A stretch of 13,414 nucleotides of DNA from CAYYYA01 sp964517065 (GCA_964517065.1 CAZFBK010000020.1:1-13414); one strand, 5' to 3'. Positions 1 through 8,276 are shown, counted from the first letter of the stretch. A program made the numbers and translations. The notes: a model not told the origin generated them from the sequence alone.

Positions 1-70
1 TGATAGCCACTTCTGCCCCACCGACAAACGGATGAAAGGTAGTTGAAAATATGAGGATTTTTTTATTCAT
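1..70 (-). CDS. Family 4-like glycosyltransferase, N-terminal fragment (gene runs off the left edge)
   Basis: Only 23 codons are visible, starting at the ATG at 70-68 on the minus strand. The peptide opens with a hydrophobic beta-strand (KKILIFSTT) followed by FHPFVGGAEVA. That pattern of a first strand and then a Gly-Gly-Ala/Glu loop is typical of the N-terminal Rossmann domain of GT-B, family 4 glycosyltransferases, where the loop lies near the acceptor site. The start codon lies inside the last codons of ddl: the ATG overlaps the ddl stop in a different frame, an 8-base overlap. This suggests translational coupling and a shared transcript with ddl. There is no Shine-Dalgarno sequence in front. 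The assignment rests on the N-terminal motif alone, so donor and acceptor cannot be guessed. Other GT-B enzymes with the same opening are possible. Confidence 0.72.
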   Translation of the reverse strand, partial: MNKKILIFSTTFHPFVGGAEVAI

Positions 71-1202
71 CGCCATCGACATTAAAGGTTGTTTTCAATT
101 TCCTTTCCTTATCAAAACGCTCTACAGCTAATTGAATAAGACGATCTATAAGTTCGGTGTAGGAAATACCGCTGACTTCCCACAATTTTGGATACATGCT
201 TATTTTTGTAAATCCAGGCATTGTGTTTATCTCATTCACAACTATTTTGTTATCGGGAGTCAGAAAAAAATCAACCCGAGCCAAACCTTCACAATTTAGC
301 GTTTTAAAGACTTGGATAGCCATATCTTGTAGGTTTTTTACTAGATCATCGGAAACCTTTGCAGGCACTTCAAGTTTCGCACCATTTTCATCAATATACT
401 TAGCCTCATACGTATAAAACTCGTGGGTGGAGATGACTTCGCCAGGTATCGAAGCAATTGGCTTATCATTGCCCAAAACCGAACATTCGATCTCACGGCC
501 AGCAATATATTCTTCTATAATTATCTTTGTGTCATACATAAAGGCCTGTTTGACCGCAGCCTGATATTCCGAATCATTATTGACCTTACTAATACCAACC
601 GAAGATCCCATGTTAGCCGGCTTAATAAAACAAGGTACTCCAATCTGTCGTTTTAACTCTTCATACGCCGGGATCTCCTGTCCTGTACCAACAGTTATAA
701 ACTTACCAATGGGAATATCCGCGTCCCGCAGAAGACGTTTCATTACATCTTTGTCCATACCAACAGCGGACCCTAGGACCCCTGCTCCCACAAAAGGAAT
801 ATTAGCTAATTTGAGTAATCCCTGCACAGTACCGTCTTCCCCAAAAGGACCATGTAATATTGGAAAAACCACATCAATGGCAAGATTATGATCACGAGCG
901 GTAAAGTTCGATATATTTCCATTACTTTGAGGTATCAAAGCGACCGCCTCGCTACTTTGATTCAATTGAATTAACGCTGGATTTTCAACGTTAAGTAAAA
1001 AAGCCGCTGACTCTTGTAATAGCCATTTCCCCGATTTATCTATCCCAATAAGAATGGGGTTATACTTCTCTTTATCTAAGGCTTCGACTATATTTTTAGC
1101 AGACTGCAGTGAAACTTCATGTTCAGCCGATTTACCACCAAATAATATGCCAATATTGATTTTCTTCTTCACAAAGTCGATGTTAGACCGAATTAAAACC
1201 AT
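63..1202 (-). CDS. ddl: D-alanine--D-alanine ligase
   Basis: This ATP-grasp enzyme joins two D-alanines to make the dipeptide used in peptidoglycan precursors in the cytoplasm. Numbered from the ATG at 1202 (379 aa), the N-terminal domain has GILFGGKSAEHEVSL near 18-32 with the catalytic Glu, then LHGPFGEDG near 117-125 and GSAVGMDK near 144-151. The omega loop reads FYTYEAKY near 262-269; its Tyr and Lys point to a D-Ala-D-Ala rather than a D-Ala-D-Lac (VanA-type) ligase. The metal site lies in RVDFFL and NEINTMPGF, with Asp near 311, Glu near 324 and Asn near 326. Length is normal to slightly long for the family. Start choice is uncertain: TTG at 1205, ATG at 1202 and GTG at 1172 are all in frame. 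The GTG would give the more usual short N-terminus (MKKKINIG), but the ATG is favoured because it is a standard codon placed just after promoter-like sequence. It is the first gene of a minus-strand unit that continues into the glycosyltransferase at the left edge. Confidence 0.96.
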   Translation of the reverse strand: MVLIRSNIDFVKKKINIGILFGGKSAEHEVSLQSAKNIVEALDKEKYNPILIGIDKSGKWLLQESAAFLLNVENPALIQLNQSSEAVALIPQSNGNISNFTARDHNLAIDVVFPILHGPFGEDGTVQGLLKLANIPFVGAGVLGSAVGMDKDVMKRLLRDADIPIGKFITVGTGQEIPAYEELKRQIGVPCFIKPANMGSSVGISKVNNDSEYQAAVKQAFMYDTKIIIEEYIAGREIECSVLGNDKPIASIPGEVISTHEFYTYEAKYIDENGAKLEVPAKVSDDLVKNLQDMAIQVFKTLNCEGLARVDFFLTPDNKIVVNEINTMPGFTKISMYPKLWEVSGISYTELIDRLIQLAVERFDKERKLKTTFNVDGDE

Positions 1203-1207
1203 CAAAA

Positions 1208-1213
1208 ATTATA
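1208..1213 (-). promoter_or_regulatory. Possible second -10 box for a leaderless ddl transcript
   Basis: A perfect TATAAT reads on the minus strand, with only five bases (TTTTG) between it and the ddl ATG. If used, transcription would begin at or beside the A of the start codon. No convincing -35 box lies 16-18 bases upstream (those positions read like AGCTTT), so this is weaker than the promoter at 1263-1291. Confidence 0.35.
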
Positions 1214-1221
1214 CGTCCAAG

Positions 1222-1284
1222 TGTAGGGCAAAAGCTTGAATATCTCCAGCAAATACTATAAGATTATAACAACTTTTGCCTACA
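1222..1284. repeat. Imperfect inverted repeat across the ddl promoter
   Basis: The left arm at 1222-1238 (TGTAGG, CAAAAG, TTG, with single extra bases at 1228 and 1235) is complementary to the right arm at 1270-1284 (CAA, CTTTTG, CCTACA). That makes fifteen base pairs with two one-base bulges and a 31-base spacer. The right arm fills most of the spacer between the -35 and -10 boxes of the ddl promoter. It could be a regulator binding site, or a hairpin near the 5' end of a transcript. No regulator gene is in the window. Confidence 0.5.
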
Positions 1285-1291
1285 ATTTCAA
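1263..1291 (-). promoter_or_regulatory. Sigma70-type promoter for ddl
   Basis: On the minus strand, TTGAAA (positions 1291-1286, five of six consensus bases) is followed by exactly 17 bases and then a perfect TATAAT (1268-1263). Transcription would start near 1256 and leave a leader of roughly 54 bases before the ATG at 1202. It is the best promoter match in the divergent spacer. An inverted repeat overlaps its spacer, so it may be regulated. Confidence 0.65.
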
Positions 1292-1331
1292 GCCCTAAAG
1301 GCTCATTGTTGGTAAAATCCAAATGATTAAA

Positions 1332-1373
1332 ATTGGCTACCCCATTAGAGGGTTTTTAACGAAAAAAGCCAAT
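1332..1373 (+). promoter_or_regulatory. Possible three-way-junction leader element upstream of the glycosyltransferase gene
   Basis: These 42 bases fold almost completely. An outer stem ATTGGCT/AGCCAAT (1332-1338 with 1367-1373) encloses ACCC/GGGT (1339-1342 with 1350-1353, loop of seven) and TTTT/AAAA (1354-1357 with 1362-1365, loop AACG), with one unpaired A at 1366. In addition, CCCCATTAGAG (1340-1350) can pair with CTCTAACGGGG (1426-1436), ten of eleven positions. The second partner covers the only G-rich stretch before the ATG at 1447. The two folds exclude each other, as in an attenuator or riboswitch-like leader. No known riboswitch class is recognised, and no strong plus-strand promoter upstream was found, so transcription of the element is not established. 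Confidence 0.35.
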
Positions 1374-1446
1374 ATAATCGACAAAAAGTACTTAATTCTT
1401 ATCCTCCCTCTCGGAGAACCTAAATCTCTAACGGGGCTAATCTTAG

Positions 1447-2598
1447 ATGAAAAATAAACGAATCCTCTATCTCATCACTCAGAGCAAATATGGCGGAGCC
1501 CAACGCTATACTCTTGATTTAGCTTATTTTAGCAGTTTAAGCAACACAGTTTTGGTAGCGGTCGGCTGTCCTCAGGAGCAGGATCCGGCTTTTTTTAGCT
1601 CTGCCAAGGATAAAAATCTTCAAACGAAGCCGTTGACGAGTCTGCAACGTGAGATCAATCCCTGGAAAAATCTTCAAAGCGTAGGTGAGATTTACCAGCT
1701 CTTATCTGAGTTCAAACCTGATATTATTCACATCAATAGCTCTATGGCTGGTTTCACAGGCAGCTTAGCTGCGTGGATCTATAACCTCGGTCACCGACAA
1801 AAGAAAATACGTGTGGTCTATACTGCTCATGGTTTTGTTTTTAACGAACCACTACCCCTATTCCAAAAGACGCTCTATCTCTGGTTGGAGAAGATTTCCG
1901 CCTATTTCAAAGATGCAATTATCAGCGTTTCAGATTTTGATAAAATAAGCGCTGTTCAGCATGCCGTTGCGTCCTCCAAAAAAATAAGTACCGTGCATAA
2001 TGGTGTATCGGCTGAAGACTACTCCTTCTTGGACCAGATGGCAGCCCGTCAACATCTGCATCTACCGATTGACAAAGTGATCATCGGTACCATAGCCTCC
2101 CACTACCCCACCAAAGGACTGTCGTATCTCATCAGTGCCACGGCCCTGATACCCGAGCTGTATCTGGCTATCATCGGTGATGGTCCGGAGAGACAGCATC
2201 TAGAAGAGCTGATCGCCGGACAGCACGTAGGCAATAGAGTGACGCTTCTCGGAGCTATACCGCAAGCGGCCAATTATCTACGCGCTTTCGATCTGTTTGT
2301 TTCCTCCTCTGTCAAAGAAGGCTTGGCCTATGCCATCCTAGAAGCCGGCCTGGCTCAGCTCCCGGTGGTAGTGACGGATGCCGGCGGTAATGGTGAAATT
2401 GTCACCGATATGACGACGGGACGAGTCGTACCAGTCCGCAATAGTCAAGCTCTAGCCATGTCGATAACAGAAACGCTAGCATTAGCTGATCGCGGTCAAG
2501 CGCGCGCTCAGGCGCTCCATGATTTTGTCACTAGCGAATTTAGTCTGCAGCAGATGCATGAACGAACCGAGAAGATCTACGATCAACTACTGAACTAA
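1447..2598 (+). CDS. GT-B glycosyltransferase, family 4 type
   Basis: A cytoplasmic retaining glycosyltransferase of 383 aa, full length for the family, with no membrane span. The N-terminal domain opens with RILYLITQSKYGGAQRY (residues 5-21), where the Gly-Gly loop belongs to the acceptor-side Rossmann fold, followed by DIIHINSS near 92-99 and YTAHGF near 125-130. The hinge region reads VHNGV near 183-187. The C-terminal nucleotide-sugar domain has IIGDGPERQ near 242-250, then the EX7E signature (Glu291 and Glu299 in KEGLAYAILEA) and VVVTDAGGNGEIV near 307-319. The family makes capsule, exopolysaccharide or lipid-linked glycans; the exact sugar cannot be read from sequence. It stands alone on the plus strand between two minus-strand units. 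The four Gs at 1433-1436 are the only faint ribosome-binding candidate. Its last 12 bases overlap the tail of the opposing Wzy_C gene. Confidence 0.9.
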   Translation: MKNKRILYLITQSKYGGAQRYTLDLAYFSSLSNTVLVAVGCPQEQDPAFFSSAKDKNLQTKPLTSLQREINPWKNLQSVGEIYQLLSEFKPDIIHINSSMAGFTGSLAAWIYNLGHRQKKIRVVYTAHGFVFNEPLPLFQKTLYLWLEKISAYFKDAIISVSDFDKISAVQHAVASSKKISTVHNGVSAEDYSFLDQMAARQHLHLPIDKVIIGTIASHYPTKGLSYLISATALIPELYLAIIGDGPERQHLEELIAGQHVGNRVTLLGAIPQAANYLRAFDLFVSSSVKEGLAYAILEAGLAQLPVVVTDAGGNGEIVTDMTTGRVVPVRNSQALAMSITETLALADRGQARAQALHDFVTSEFSLQQMHERTEKIYDQLLN

Positions 2599-5019
2599 GG
2601 GTTTGAGATCGGTAAAATATTGAGATAAAACCGGATATGCCTGTGGATACTGCCGAATAGTCTCCTGGGCGCTGCTGGTAGCCTCTCCAGCCTTCCCTTG
2701 AGCCAAGAGTAATAACGAACTAAGTATTGCCACATCTTGTGGTAATTTTTTTGTTTGCTTTAATATTTCCAGATGTTGACGAGCAAGATCCAGATGATGT
2801 GTAGCCAAATCAAACTGCACCAGCTTCAATAGATCAGGAGGGGTGGCCGTCATCAAATACTGATCAAAATATCCTTGTGCCAGCTTCAGTTCACCACTAT
2901 TGGACAGTTGTTTGTAATATTGGATGTGGGTATCAAGCACATCGGGACGTAAAAGCGTAGCCTGGTGAAATAAATCTAATCCTGCTGTCTTCTGACCCAA
3001 AGCCAAGTCAAATTGGCCCTCAAGATACAGGAGTTGGGTACGCTTGGGATTATCGCTACGTATTTTCTCAGACAGTTCCAAACCCCTTTGCCAATAGATC
3101 GGATCAATGCGACCGGCTAAAAGATAAAAATTGGCCATTTCTAGATAAAGATCTGCATCATTCGGGCGTTTCATTATATTTTTGGCTAACACTGTCTCAG
3201 CGAGGCTTATTTGTTGTTTCAAGCTCGGTATATCAAGTGTCGATCCTCGGGTAATAAGATCACTAATCAAAAGTACATACTGATAGCGTAACTCTGCTTT
3301 GCCGAGTGATGGGCTACGACCGGCGTCAAAAGCTAATTGTTCTAAAGACTCAGCCTTCACCTGAGGCAACTGGGAGCGTATAGCAACGAGCTGACGAGTA
3401 AATAACAGGTTTGCTTGCCAACTTCTGAGTTGAAAATTGTAGCTAAAAAGGACTGCCACAATAACCATCAAGGTAAAAAACATCGGTCTGCCGAAAGGCA
3501 AACGCAACGGTAAACCGTATTTATCAATCGTATCCTGTGACTCTGCCTGTCGACTAATAACATAAGCGACTATCAGGTAAAAAAATAATTGATTGTTGAT
3601 AGTATCGAAGTACAAAAAACTCTGGATGGTATAGACGAGCAAAGACGAGGTCAATATCAGCCACGATAAACGCTCAGCCGGCCTATGTCGCCAGAGATAG
3701 ATCACCGTACGTATAAGCCAAAACCAAAGCAAAAGATACAAACCAAGCGCTATCACCCCGCCCTCTACCAAATGCTGAAGAAAAATATTATGAGCTTTGT
3801 CATACCAGATAGGGGCCACCCCCGAACGAAATATCGCGTCATCATAATATTGATTGAAAGCTGGCGTATAATTCTCTGGACCCCAGCCAACGAGCGGTTT
3901 CGCTCTGAAGGCATCCCAACTAATCTTCCAAACGACGAAACGATCACTCAGAGAATTATATTCCCAACTTTTTATCGCTCTGCCAATATCCACACGAAAA
4001 ATCAAAAATGTGATAATTATAGTCAAACCCAAAACTATCAATGTTGGTAAGATATATTTTTTGGATAGACGTCGTCTAGACTTATAGGTGGCAATACCGG
4101 CTAAGAAAAAGAGTAATCCCAAGCCGGTGGCTAGAATGCTTGATCGCGCACCAGACAGCCAGATAGCTAATAGCTGTAACGCTAGCATACTGCCTAAGGC
4201 GCACCAGCGTTGCCAGGGTTTATGACCTCGCTGAAAACGGAGGAGCCAAAACTGAGGCCAGAGCCACAGTAATAGCAAATACAGATTCGTCACGATAATC
4301 ACTAATGGTCCGACTGGCAAATGCAAAAAATAAGCGTACAATTCGTAGATTATTAAACCCATATCTGCTAGAGCAAAAAACCAGATCAAAAGAGCGACCT
4401 GCTTTAACCGCGGATGAAAAGCTAAATACAAACTGAGGAAAAATCCGACTGACTGAAAGAAACCATAATAGCTGACATTACCAAAGGTACTTGAGACTCG
4501 TCCTCCGCCTGCAGTCTGAATCAAAAGCGAATGGTTTAATGATTGACTAAAGGCCACTAACGCCGTCAGAAAAGCGATAAAGAAGCTAACCTGGAAAACT
4601 TTTTGCCAATCATTAAAGGTACGAAATATCATCGCGACGACAAAAGTAAATATCAGATACGTACCCATGGTATAGAGCCCATCCATACGCAGATAATCGC
4701 CCCAAAAACTCGTACCCGCAGTGCCATTGATCAGAGCTGACAGGCAGTACGTCAGAAACAATAAACATAGAGTGACGAGAGAGCGATTCAGTCGTGGACG
4801 GTAGGATCGATTTAAGCTGAATAAAAGGACATAGATCAAAGTCAGGACAACAGTAATGAGACGAAATAATGTATTGCGTAGGAAGGAAAATGAATATAAC
4901 AGATCGGTTGAAAACGTCAGAAAAATAATAAAAGAACTAGCTGTCAACCATTGAGCGACAGCTAGTAATACTTTTTCCCAGGTCAAGGTGTGATACCAAG
5001 TGATTAATCTATCAACCAT
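2587..5019 (-). CDS. O-antigen ligase/polymerase-like (Wzy_C) membrane protein with C-terminal TPR domain, copy 2
   Basis: An 810-aa protein with about a dozen hydrophobic spans through roughly residue 530, then a soluble, probably extracytoplasmic TPR-like helical tail (about 540-810). Family landmarks are FWGDY.RMDGL at 105-115, RVSSTFGN near 174-181, Arg292 in SGARSS, GWG at 378-380, and YDKAHN with His410 before the large loop's conserved HLVEGG. The conserved Arg and His match residues needed in WaaL/PglL-type ligases, which move glycans from undecaprenyl-diphosphate carriers to lipid or protein. An organism of this type is not expected to have LPS, so a role in polymerising or attaching a surface glycan is more likely than O-antigen ligation (inference). 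Last gene of a three-gene operon, 15 bases after the paralogue. There is only a weak GGA before the ATG. The 3' end overlaps the convergent glycosyltransferase gene by 12 bases. Confidence 0.85.
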   Translation of the reverse strand: MVDRLITWYHTLTWEKVLLAVAQWLTASSFIIFLTFSTDLLYSFSFLRNTLFRLITVVLTLIYVLLFSLNRSYRPRLNRSLVTLCLLFLTYCLSALINGTAGTSFWGDYLRMDGLYTMGTYLIFTFVVAMIFRTFNDWQKVFQVSFFIAFLTALVAFSQSLNHSLLIQTAGGGRVSSTFGNVSYYGFFQSVGFFLSLYLAFHPRLKQVALLIWFFALADMGLIIYELYAYFLHLPVGPLVIIVTNLYLLLLWLWPQFWLLRFQRGHKPWQRWCALGSMLALQLLAIWLSGARSSILATGLGLLFFLAGIATYKSRRRLSKKYILPTLIVLGLTIIITFLIFRVDIGRAIKSWEYNSLSDRFVVWKISWDAFRAKPLVGWGPENYTPAFNQYYDDAIFRSGVAPIWYDKAHNIFLQHLVEGGVIALGLYLLLWFWLIRTVIYLWRHRPAERLSWLILTSSLLVYTIQSFLYFDTINNQLFFYLIVAYVISRQAESQDTIDKYGLPLRLPFGRPMFFTLMVIVAVLFSYNFQLRSWQANLLFTRQLVAIRSQLPQVKAESLEQLAFDAGRSPSLGKAELRYQYVLLISDLITRGSTLDIPSLKQQISLAETVLAKNIMKRPNDADLYLEMANFYLLAGRIDPIYWQRGLELSEKIRSDNPKRTQLLYLEGQFDLALGQKTAGLDLFHQATLLRPDVLDTHIQYYKQLSNSGELKLAQGYFDQYLMTATPPDLLKLVQFDLATHHLDLARQHLEILKQTKKLPQDVAILSSLLLLAQGKAGEATSSAQETIRQYPQAYPVLSQYFTDLKPLVQ

Positions 5020-5034
5020 GTTAGGTCCAATTGA

Positions 5035-7533
5035 TTATTGTGTCTTACCGGCTTTCAGCTGATCCAGCAATGGTGAATACTGAGGATCCAGATTGGCTGC
5101 CTTCGTAGCGTATTCTAAGGCGTGCACTCTATCATTCATCGACTGATAGAGATTAGACAGTTCACTGTAGAGAGCCGCTTCCTCTGGATAGCGATCAACT
5201 GACTCCAGAAGAACAGCGATTGCCTGCTCGGTGAAACCGCCAACTCTCAAGACGCGGCCAAAAGTAATATAGTTTGTTGAAGAAAAATTACCACCAAGAT
5301 TACGAATAACATCTATTTCTTTCAAAGCCTCATCTTCTTTGCCAGATGAAACATAAGCTGCCAACAAGTTCAAATGGGCATCTGGAACCTTCGGTGACAA
5401 CTCAACAGCCTTTTTGAAAGCCACCAGAGCATTATCATATGACTTCTGTGCAATGTATACCCTACCCAGTGAGTAGTAGAATGGTGTGCGCGTCGGACTG
5501 AGTGTAATACCCTTTTCAATTACTTTCAAATTTTTCTCTGCATAGCTAACGTCCAGATTAGCCGCCGTCAAATAAAGATTGGTTAAAAAGGCGTAGTGAC
5601 GTGCATTATCGGGTTCGTCAGCTATACTTTTTTCTAATTGTCCAGCTGCAGTATCAACAACACTACGGCGAATATAAATAGGGGCGGAGTTGCTTTGAGC
5701 GACATCATTAGCAAACTCTGAAAATGTCTGTCGTAGCTCTAGAGTACCTAACATCACAGGACTATCAATTACTTTCACAACATCCTTAACTCCTTGGTCA
5801 AATGCTTGGGCCGATTCTGCTGCTCTCAATTTATTATAATCTTTGACATACTGCATATTTTTTTGCAACTGTGGAAGGTTAAGTAGACTAACAGCAGCTA
5901 AAACCAAGGTTATAATTATAACAGTAGCCAAAGTTAGAGCACCAGAGCGCAGATTGTGGAAGAACCAAACTCGCTGACCTTGACGATAATCTCCTGTGAT
6001 GTGGACAACAGTTGCCAAAGTCAAAATAAGAAGTATGTAACTATTAATACTATCAAAAACGAAAGCGTTCTGAATACCGTAAGCGACAAATAATCCGGTA
6101 AAGATTATGAGGGAGGCCGGTTGCTTATCCTGACGGTATTTTTTCCACAGAGCCCACAAAGCATAGCCAAATATAGCCAGGTATAGAATTAAGCCGATGA
6201 TCCCACCCTGAACCAAATATTCGACATAAATATTGTGAGCTCGATCATACCAGACACGAGAGTTAGAATGACGATAAATATCTGGTGGGAAGTATTTATT
6301 GAAAACTACAAAAAAACGCTCAGCCCCCCACCCAAAAATAGGCTTCTCAGCTGCGCCCTTTAGTCCTGTCTGCCAAGTCAGAAGACGGGCTTCTGAAGTT
6401 GTATCTGTCAAAGAAATATTAGCCACACGACTCAGTGTTTGGTTGCTTCGAACCCAATCGCTCTGCTTATTCATAACCACCAGACCACTAGATAATACAA
6501 CCAAAGCCAAAATAATCGCCCCACTCAAACGCATGAATCTTGGTACTGATTTCATGAACAACGCCATGATAGCCATCACCGCTAAACCAACCAATAAACC
6601 GAGAAGTGCCCCTCGGGTCTGGGTATCAAATAGCACTAGAGCGTTTAAAATTATTATAACGATAAAATAACCGTAAGCTCCATAGTGACGCCATCTCTTA
6701 GTAAAATAATTCAGGTGTAAAAATAGCTGAGGCAGGAAAAAGGCTGAGAAAATACCAAGGTTGCTAAATATGATAGAAAGCGTCCCTGGATTACCCTTAC
6801 CCCGAGCCATAGCCTCAAAAACGACCACCAAAACGTCTAATAAATACCAAGCAAATAACTCAAACCGTAATCTCTGACCTCCTGGTGATGTTGGTACCGG
6901 TATAGACCAACGGCCGAATAATTTGAATACTTCTGTATCGTGACGATATCGAGTCATCAAATACAAACCAAAGAAAAAGTGAAACAAAGTATACGTACCC
7001 ACATAAGCAGCGTTACCCAAGGTAGCTGAAACACGATCTCCGCCTGACGACTCTATAAATAAGTTGAGATTTAGATGCTGTCCCAAACCAATAAAACTCA
7101 CTACGAATGAGACGAAAAGTGAGGCGTGAAATAATTGTATCCAGTTCGCCTTTTCACGATATACTCCGACAATGACTATCAAAAATGCTAACAAATGATA
7201 GGAATTAAGCAACCCGTCCATACGCTCATAGTTACCCCAGAAGCCAATCCAAAATCCCGGGTTGATTATACTGGATAGCGTCAGCCAGCCAAAAAAAAGC
7301 GCTAACAATCCAATAATCTTACTTTTACCTATAGAGTAACGCTTCCAATCAGTTAGTAATAAGATGAGATACAAACCTAGCAAAATCTCCACAATGATGC
7401 GGAAAGCAAAATTTCGAGGTGTAATAAATGGAAAATAAAAGCCACTGTTAATATAAAGTGGTAAGAAAAAAACAGCTAACACCCCTATAGTTATCAGTCG
7501 AAAAATCACCGACTCAAGTTTTTTTATCAACAT
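5035..7533 (-). CDS. O-antigen ligase/polymerase-like (Wzy_C) membrane protein with C-terminal TPR domain, copy 1
   Basis: An 832-aa polytopic protein, paralogous to the next gene. Shared landmarks are FWGNY.RMDGL at 98-108, RVSATLGN near 167-174, Arg307 in TQTRGALLG, GWG at 401-403, and YDRAHN with His433 followed by YLVQGG. Hydrophobic segments fill about residues 10-560. The tail (about 630-832) carries clear TPR units, for instance FYYSLGRVYIAQKSYDNA near 685-702 and LYSELSNLYQSMNDR near 788-802, with the usual Gly/Ala and Pro spacing. By family it should handle a polyprenol-linked glycan at the outer face of the membrane, as polymerase, lipid ligase or protein O-glycosyltransferase; sequence alone does not separate these. 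The TPR tail would recruit partners or the acceptor. It starts 14 bases after the stop of the TPR gene with no Shine-Dalgarno sequence, suggesting re-initiation within one operon. Confidence 0.87.
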   Translation of the reverse strand: MLIKKLESVIFRLITIGVLAVFFLPLYINSGFYFPFITPRNFAFRIIVEILLGLYLILLLTDWKRYSIGKSKIIGLLALFFGWLTLSSIINPGFWIGFWGNYERMDGLLNSYHLLAFLIVIVGVYREKANWIQLFHASLFVSFVVSFIGLGQHLNLNLFIESSGGDRVSATLGNAAYVGTYTLFHFFFGLYLMTRYRHDTEVFKLFGRWSIPVPTSPGGQRLRFELFAWYLLDVLVVVFEAMARGKGNPGTLSIIFSNLGIFSAFFLPQLFLHLNYFTKRWRHYGAYGYFIVIIILNALVLFDTQTRGALLGLLVGLAVMAIMALFMKSVPRFMRLSGAIILALVVLSSGLVVMNKQSDWVRSNQTLSRVANISLTDTTSEARLLTWQTGLKGAAEKPIFGWGAERFFVVFNKYFPPDIYRHSNSRVWYDRAHNIYVEYLVQGGIIGLILYLAIFGYALWALWKKYRQDKQPASLIIFTGLFVAYGIQNAFVFDSINSYILLILTLATVVHITGDYRQGQRVWFFHNLRSGALTLATVIIITLVLAAVSLLNLPQLQKNMQYVKDYNKLRAAESAQAFDQGVKDVVKVIDSPVMLGTLELRQTFSEFANDVAQSNSAPIYIRRSVVDTAAGQLEKSIADEPDNARHYAFLTNLYLTAANLDVSYAEKNLKVIEKGITLSPTRTPFYYSLGRVYIAQKSYDNALVAFKKAVELSPKVPDAHLNLLAAYVSSGKEDEALKEIDVIRNLGGNFSSTNYITFGRVLRVGGFTEQAIAVLLESVDRYPEEAALYSELSNLYQSMNDRVHALEYATKAANLDPQYSPLLDQLKAGKTQ

Positions 7534-7547
7534 TGGCTTGGGTTAAA

Positions 7548-8267
7548 TTATAAATTTTCTAAAGCTCGTTTACTAACCTCGTCATTAGGGTTAATCCTCA
7601 AAGCCTGCTCAAAGTAACTTCGGGCTGTAACCAGATCACCAATGGAACGATAGTATTGACCAGCTATCTGATTCAGTTGAGAACTATCAGTAATCACTGT
7701 AGTTGCCTCAGTCAATAAAGCTTTAGTTTTCTCCGGATCCTTGAAACCATCATGATACAAGTCATACATCTCAGTATAATAACTATATAAGTTACCTGTT
7801 TTCGCTGTTGTTACGGCTTTACGATAAAACTCCTCAGCTTTGGGATAATTCTTCAAATAATACAGATTCAAGTGAGCAATATTACCGTTCAGAATATAAC
7901 TATTTGGTTCTAATTTATATGCATACATGAAAATCTGCTCTGCTCCAGTATAATCCCCGATGAGTTGTTTAATCAGCCCCATTTTCAATAAGGCATCATA
8001 CGCTTCCAAACTATTTTGGTTCGCAGCAAAAAACTTACTAGCGGCATCGAAAGTAACAAAATATTTATCCTGAATATCTTGGGTAATCTTGTCATCCTTG
8101 ACCTCAAACTTTATCATCTGCTCAAACTCAGTGGCAGACTGCATTTTTTGCTGCGCCGGCGCATAAATCCAAAAATAATACCAACCGCCCAGGGCGATAA
8201 TTAGCACGCCTATCAAACTTATCCACAGCTTCTTATGTTGAGTAAAATCCTTGATTTGTAGCTTCAT
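7548..8267 (-). CDS. Membrane-anchored TPR-repeat protein
   Basis: A 239-aa protein with a short basic cytoplasmic start, one membrane span (about residues 14-35, ending YYFWIYAP) and an outward-facing helical domain of about four TPR-like units (roughly 87-120, 121-155, 156-190 and 199-235). The last unit, YYRSIGDLVTARSYFEQALRINP split across 206-228, shows the classic TPR spacing. TPR domains bind other proteins, so this is likely an assembly or adaptor subunit; no enzyme motif is seen. It is the first gene of the operon with the two Wzy_C-TPR proteins, which suggests that it acts with them. The ATG lies nine bases after a strong -10 box, so the message is probably leaderless or nearly so. 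The precise role is unknown. Confidence 0.85.
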   Translation of the reverse strand: MKLQIKDFTQHKKLWISLIGVLIIALGGWYYFWIYAPAQQKMQSATEFEQMIKFEVKDDKITQDIQDKYFVTFDAASKFFAANQNSLEAYDALLKMGLIKQLIGDYTGAEQIFMYAYKLEPNSYILNGNIAHLNLYYLKNYPKAEEFYRKAVTTAKTGNLYSYYTEMYDLYHDGFKDPEKTKALLTEATTVITDSSQLNQIAGQYYRSIGDLVTARSYFEQALRINPNDEVSKRALENL

Positions 8268-8276
8268 ATAATCAAT

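Noticed and set aside
63..1202. VanA-type D-Ala-D-Lac ligase
   Set aside because: The omega loop FYTYEAKY carries the Tyr and Lys expected of ordinary D-Ala-D-Ala ligases.
1373..1378. TATAAT on the plus strand as promoter of the glycosyltransferase gene
   Set aside because: No -35-like hexamer lies 16-18 bases upstream, and it overlaps the outer arm of the folded leader element. It remains possible but was not listed as a promoter.
3685..4050. Plus-strand open frame of 121 codons inside the second Wzy_C gene
   Set aside because: It is antisense to well-conserved membrane and loop motifs of the Wzy_C gene, with a low-complexity, charged peptide and no start signal.
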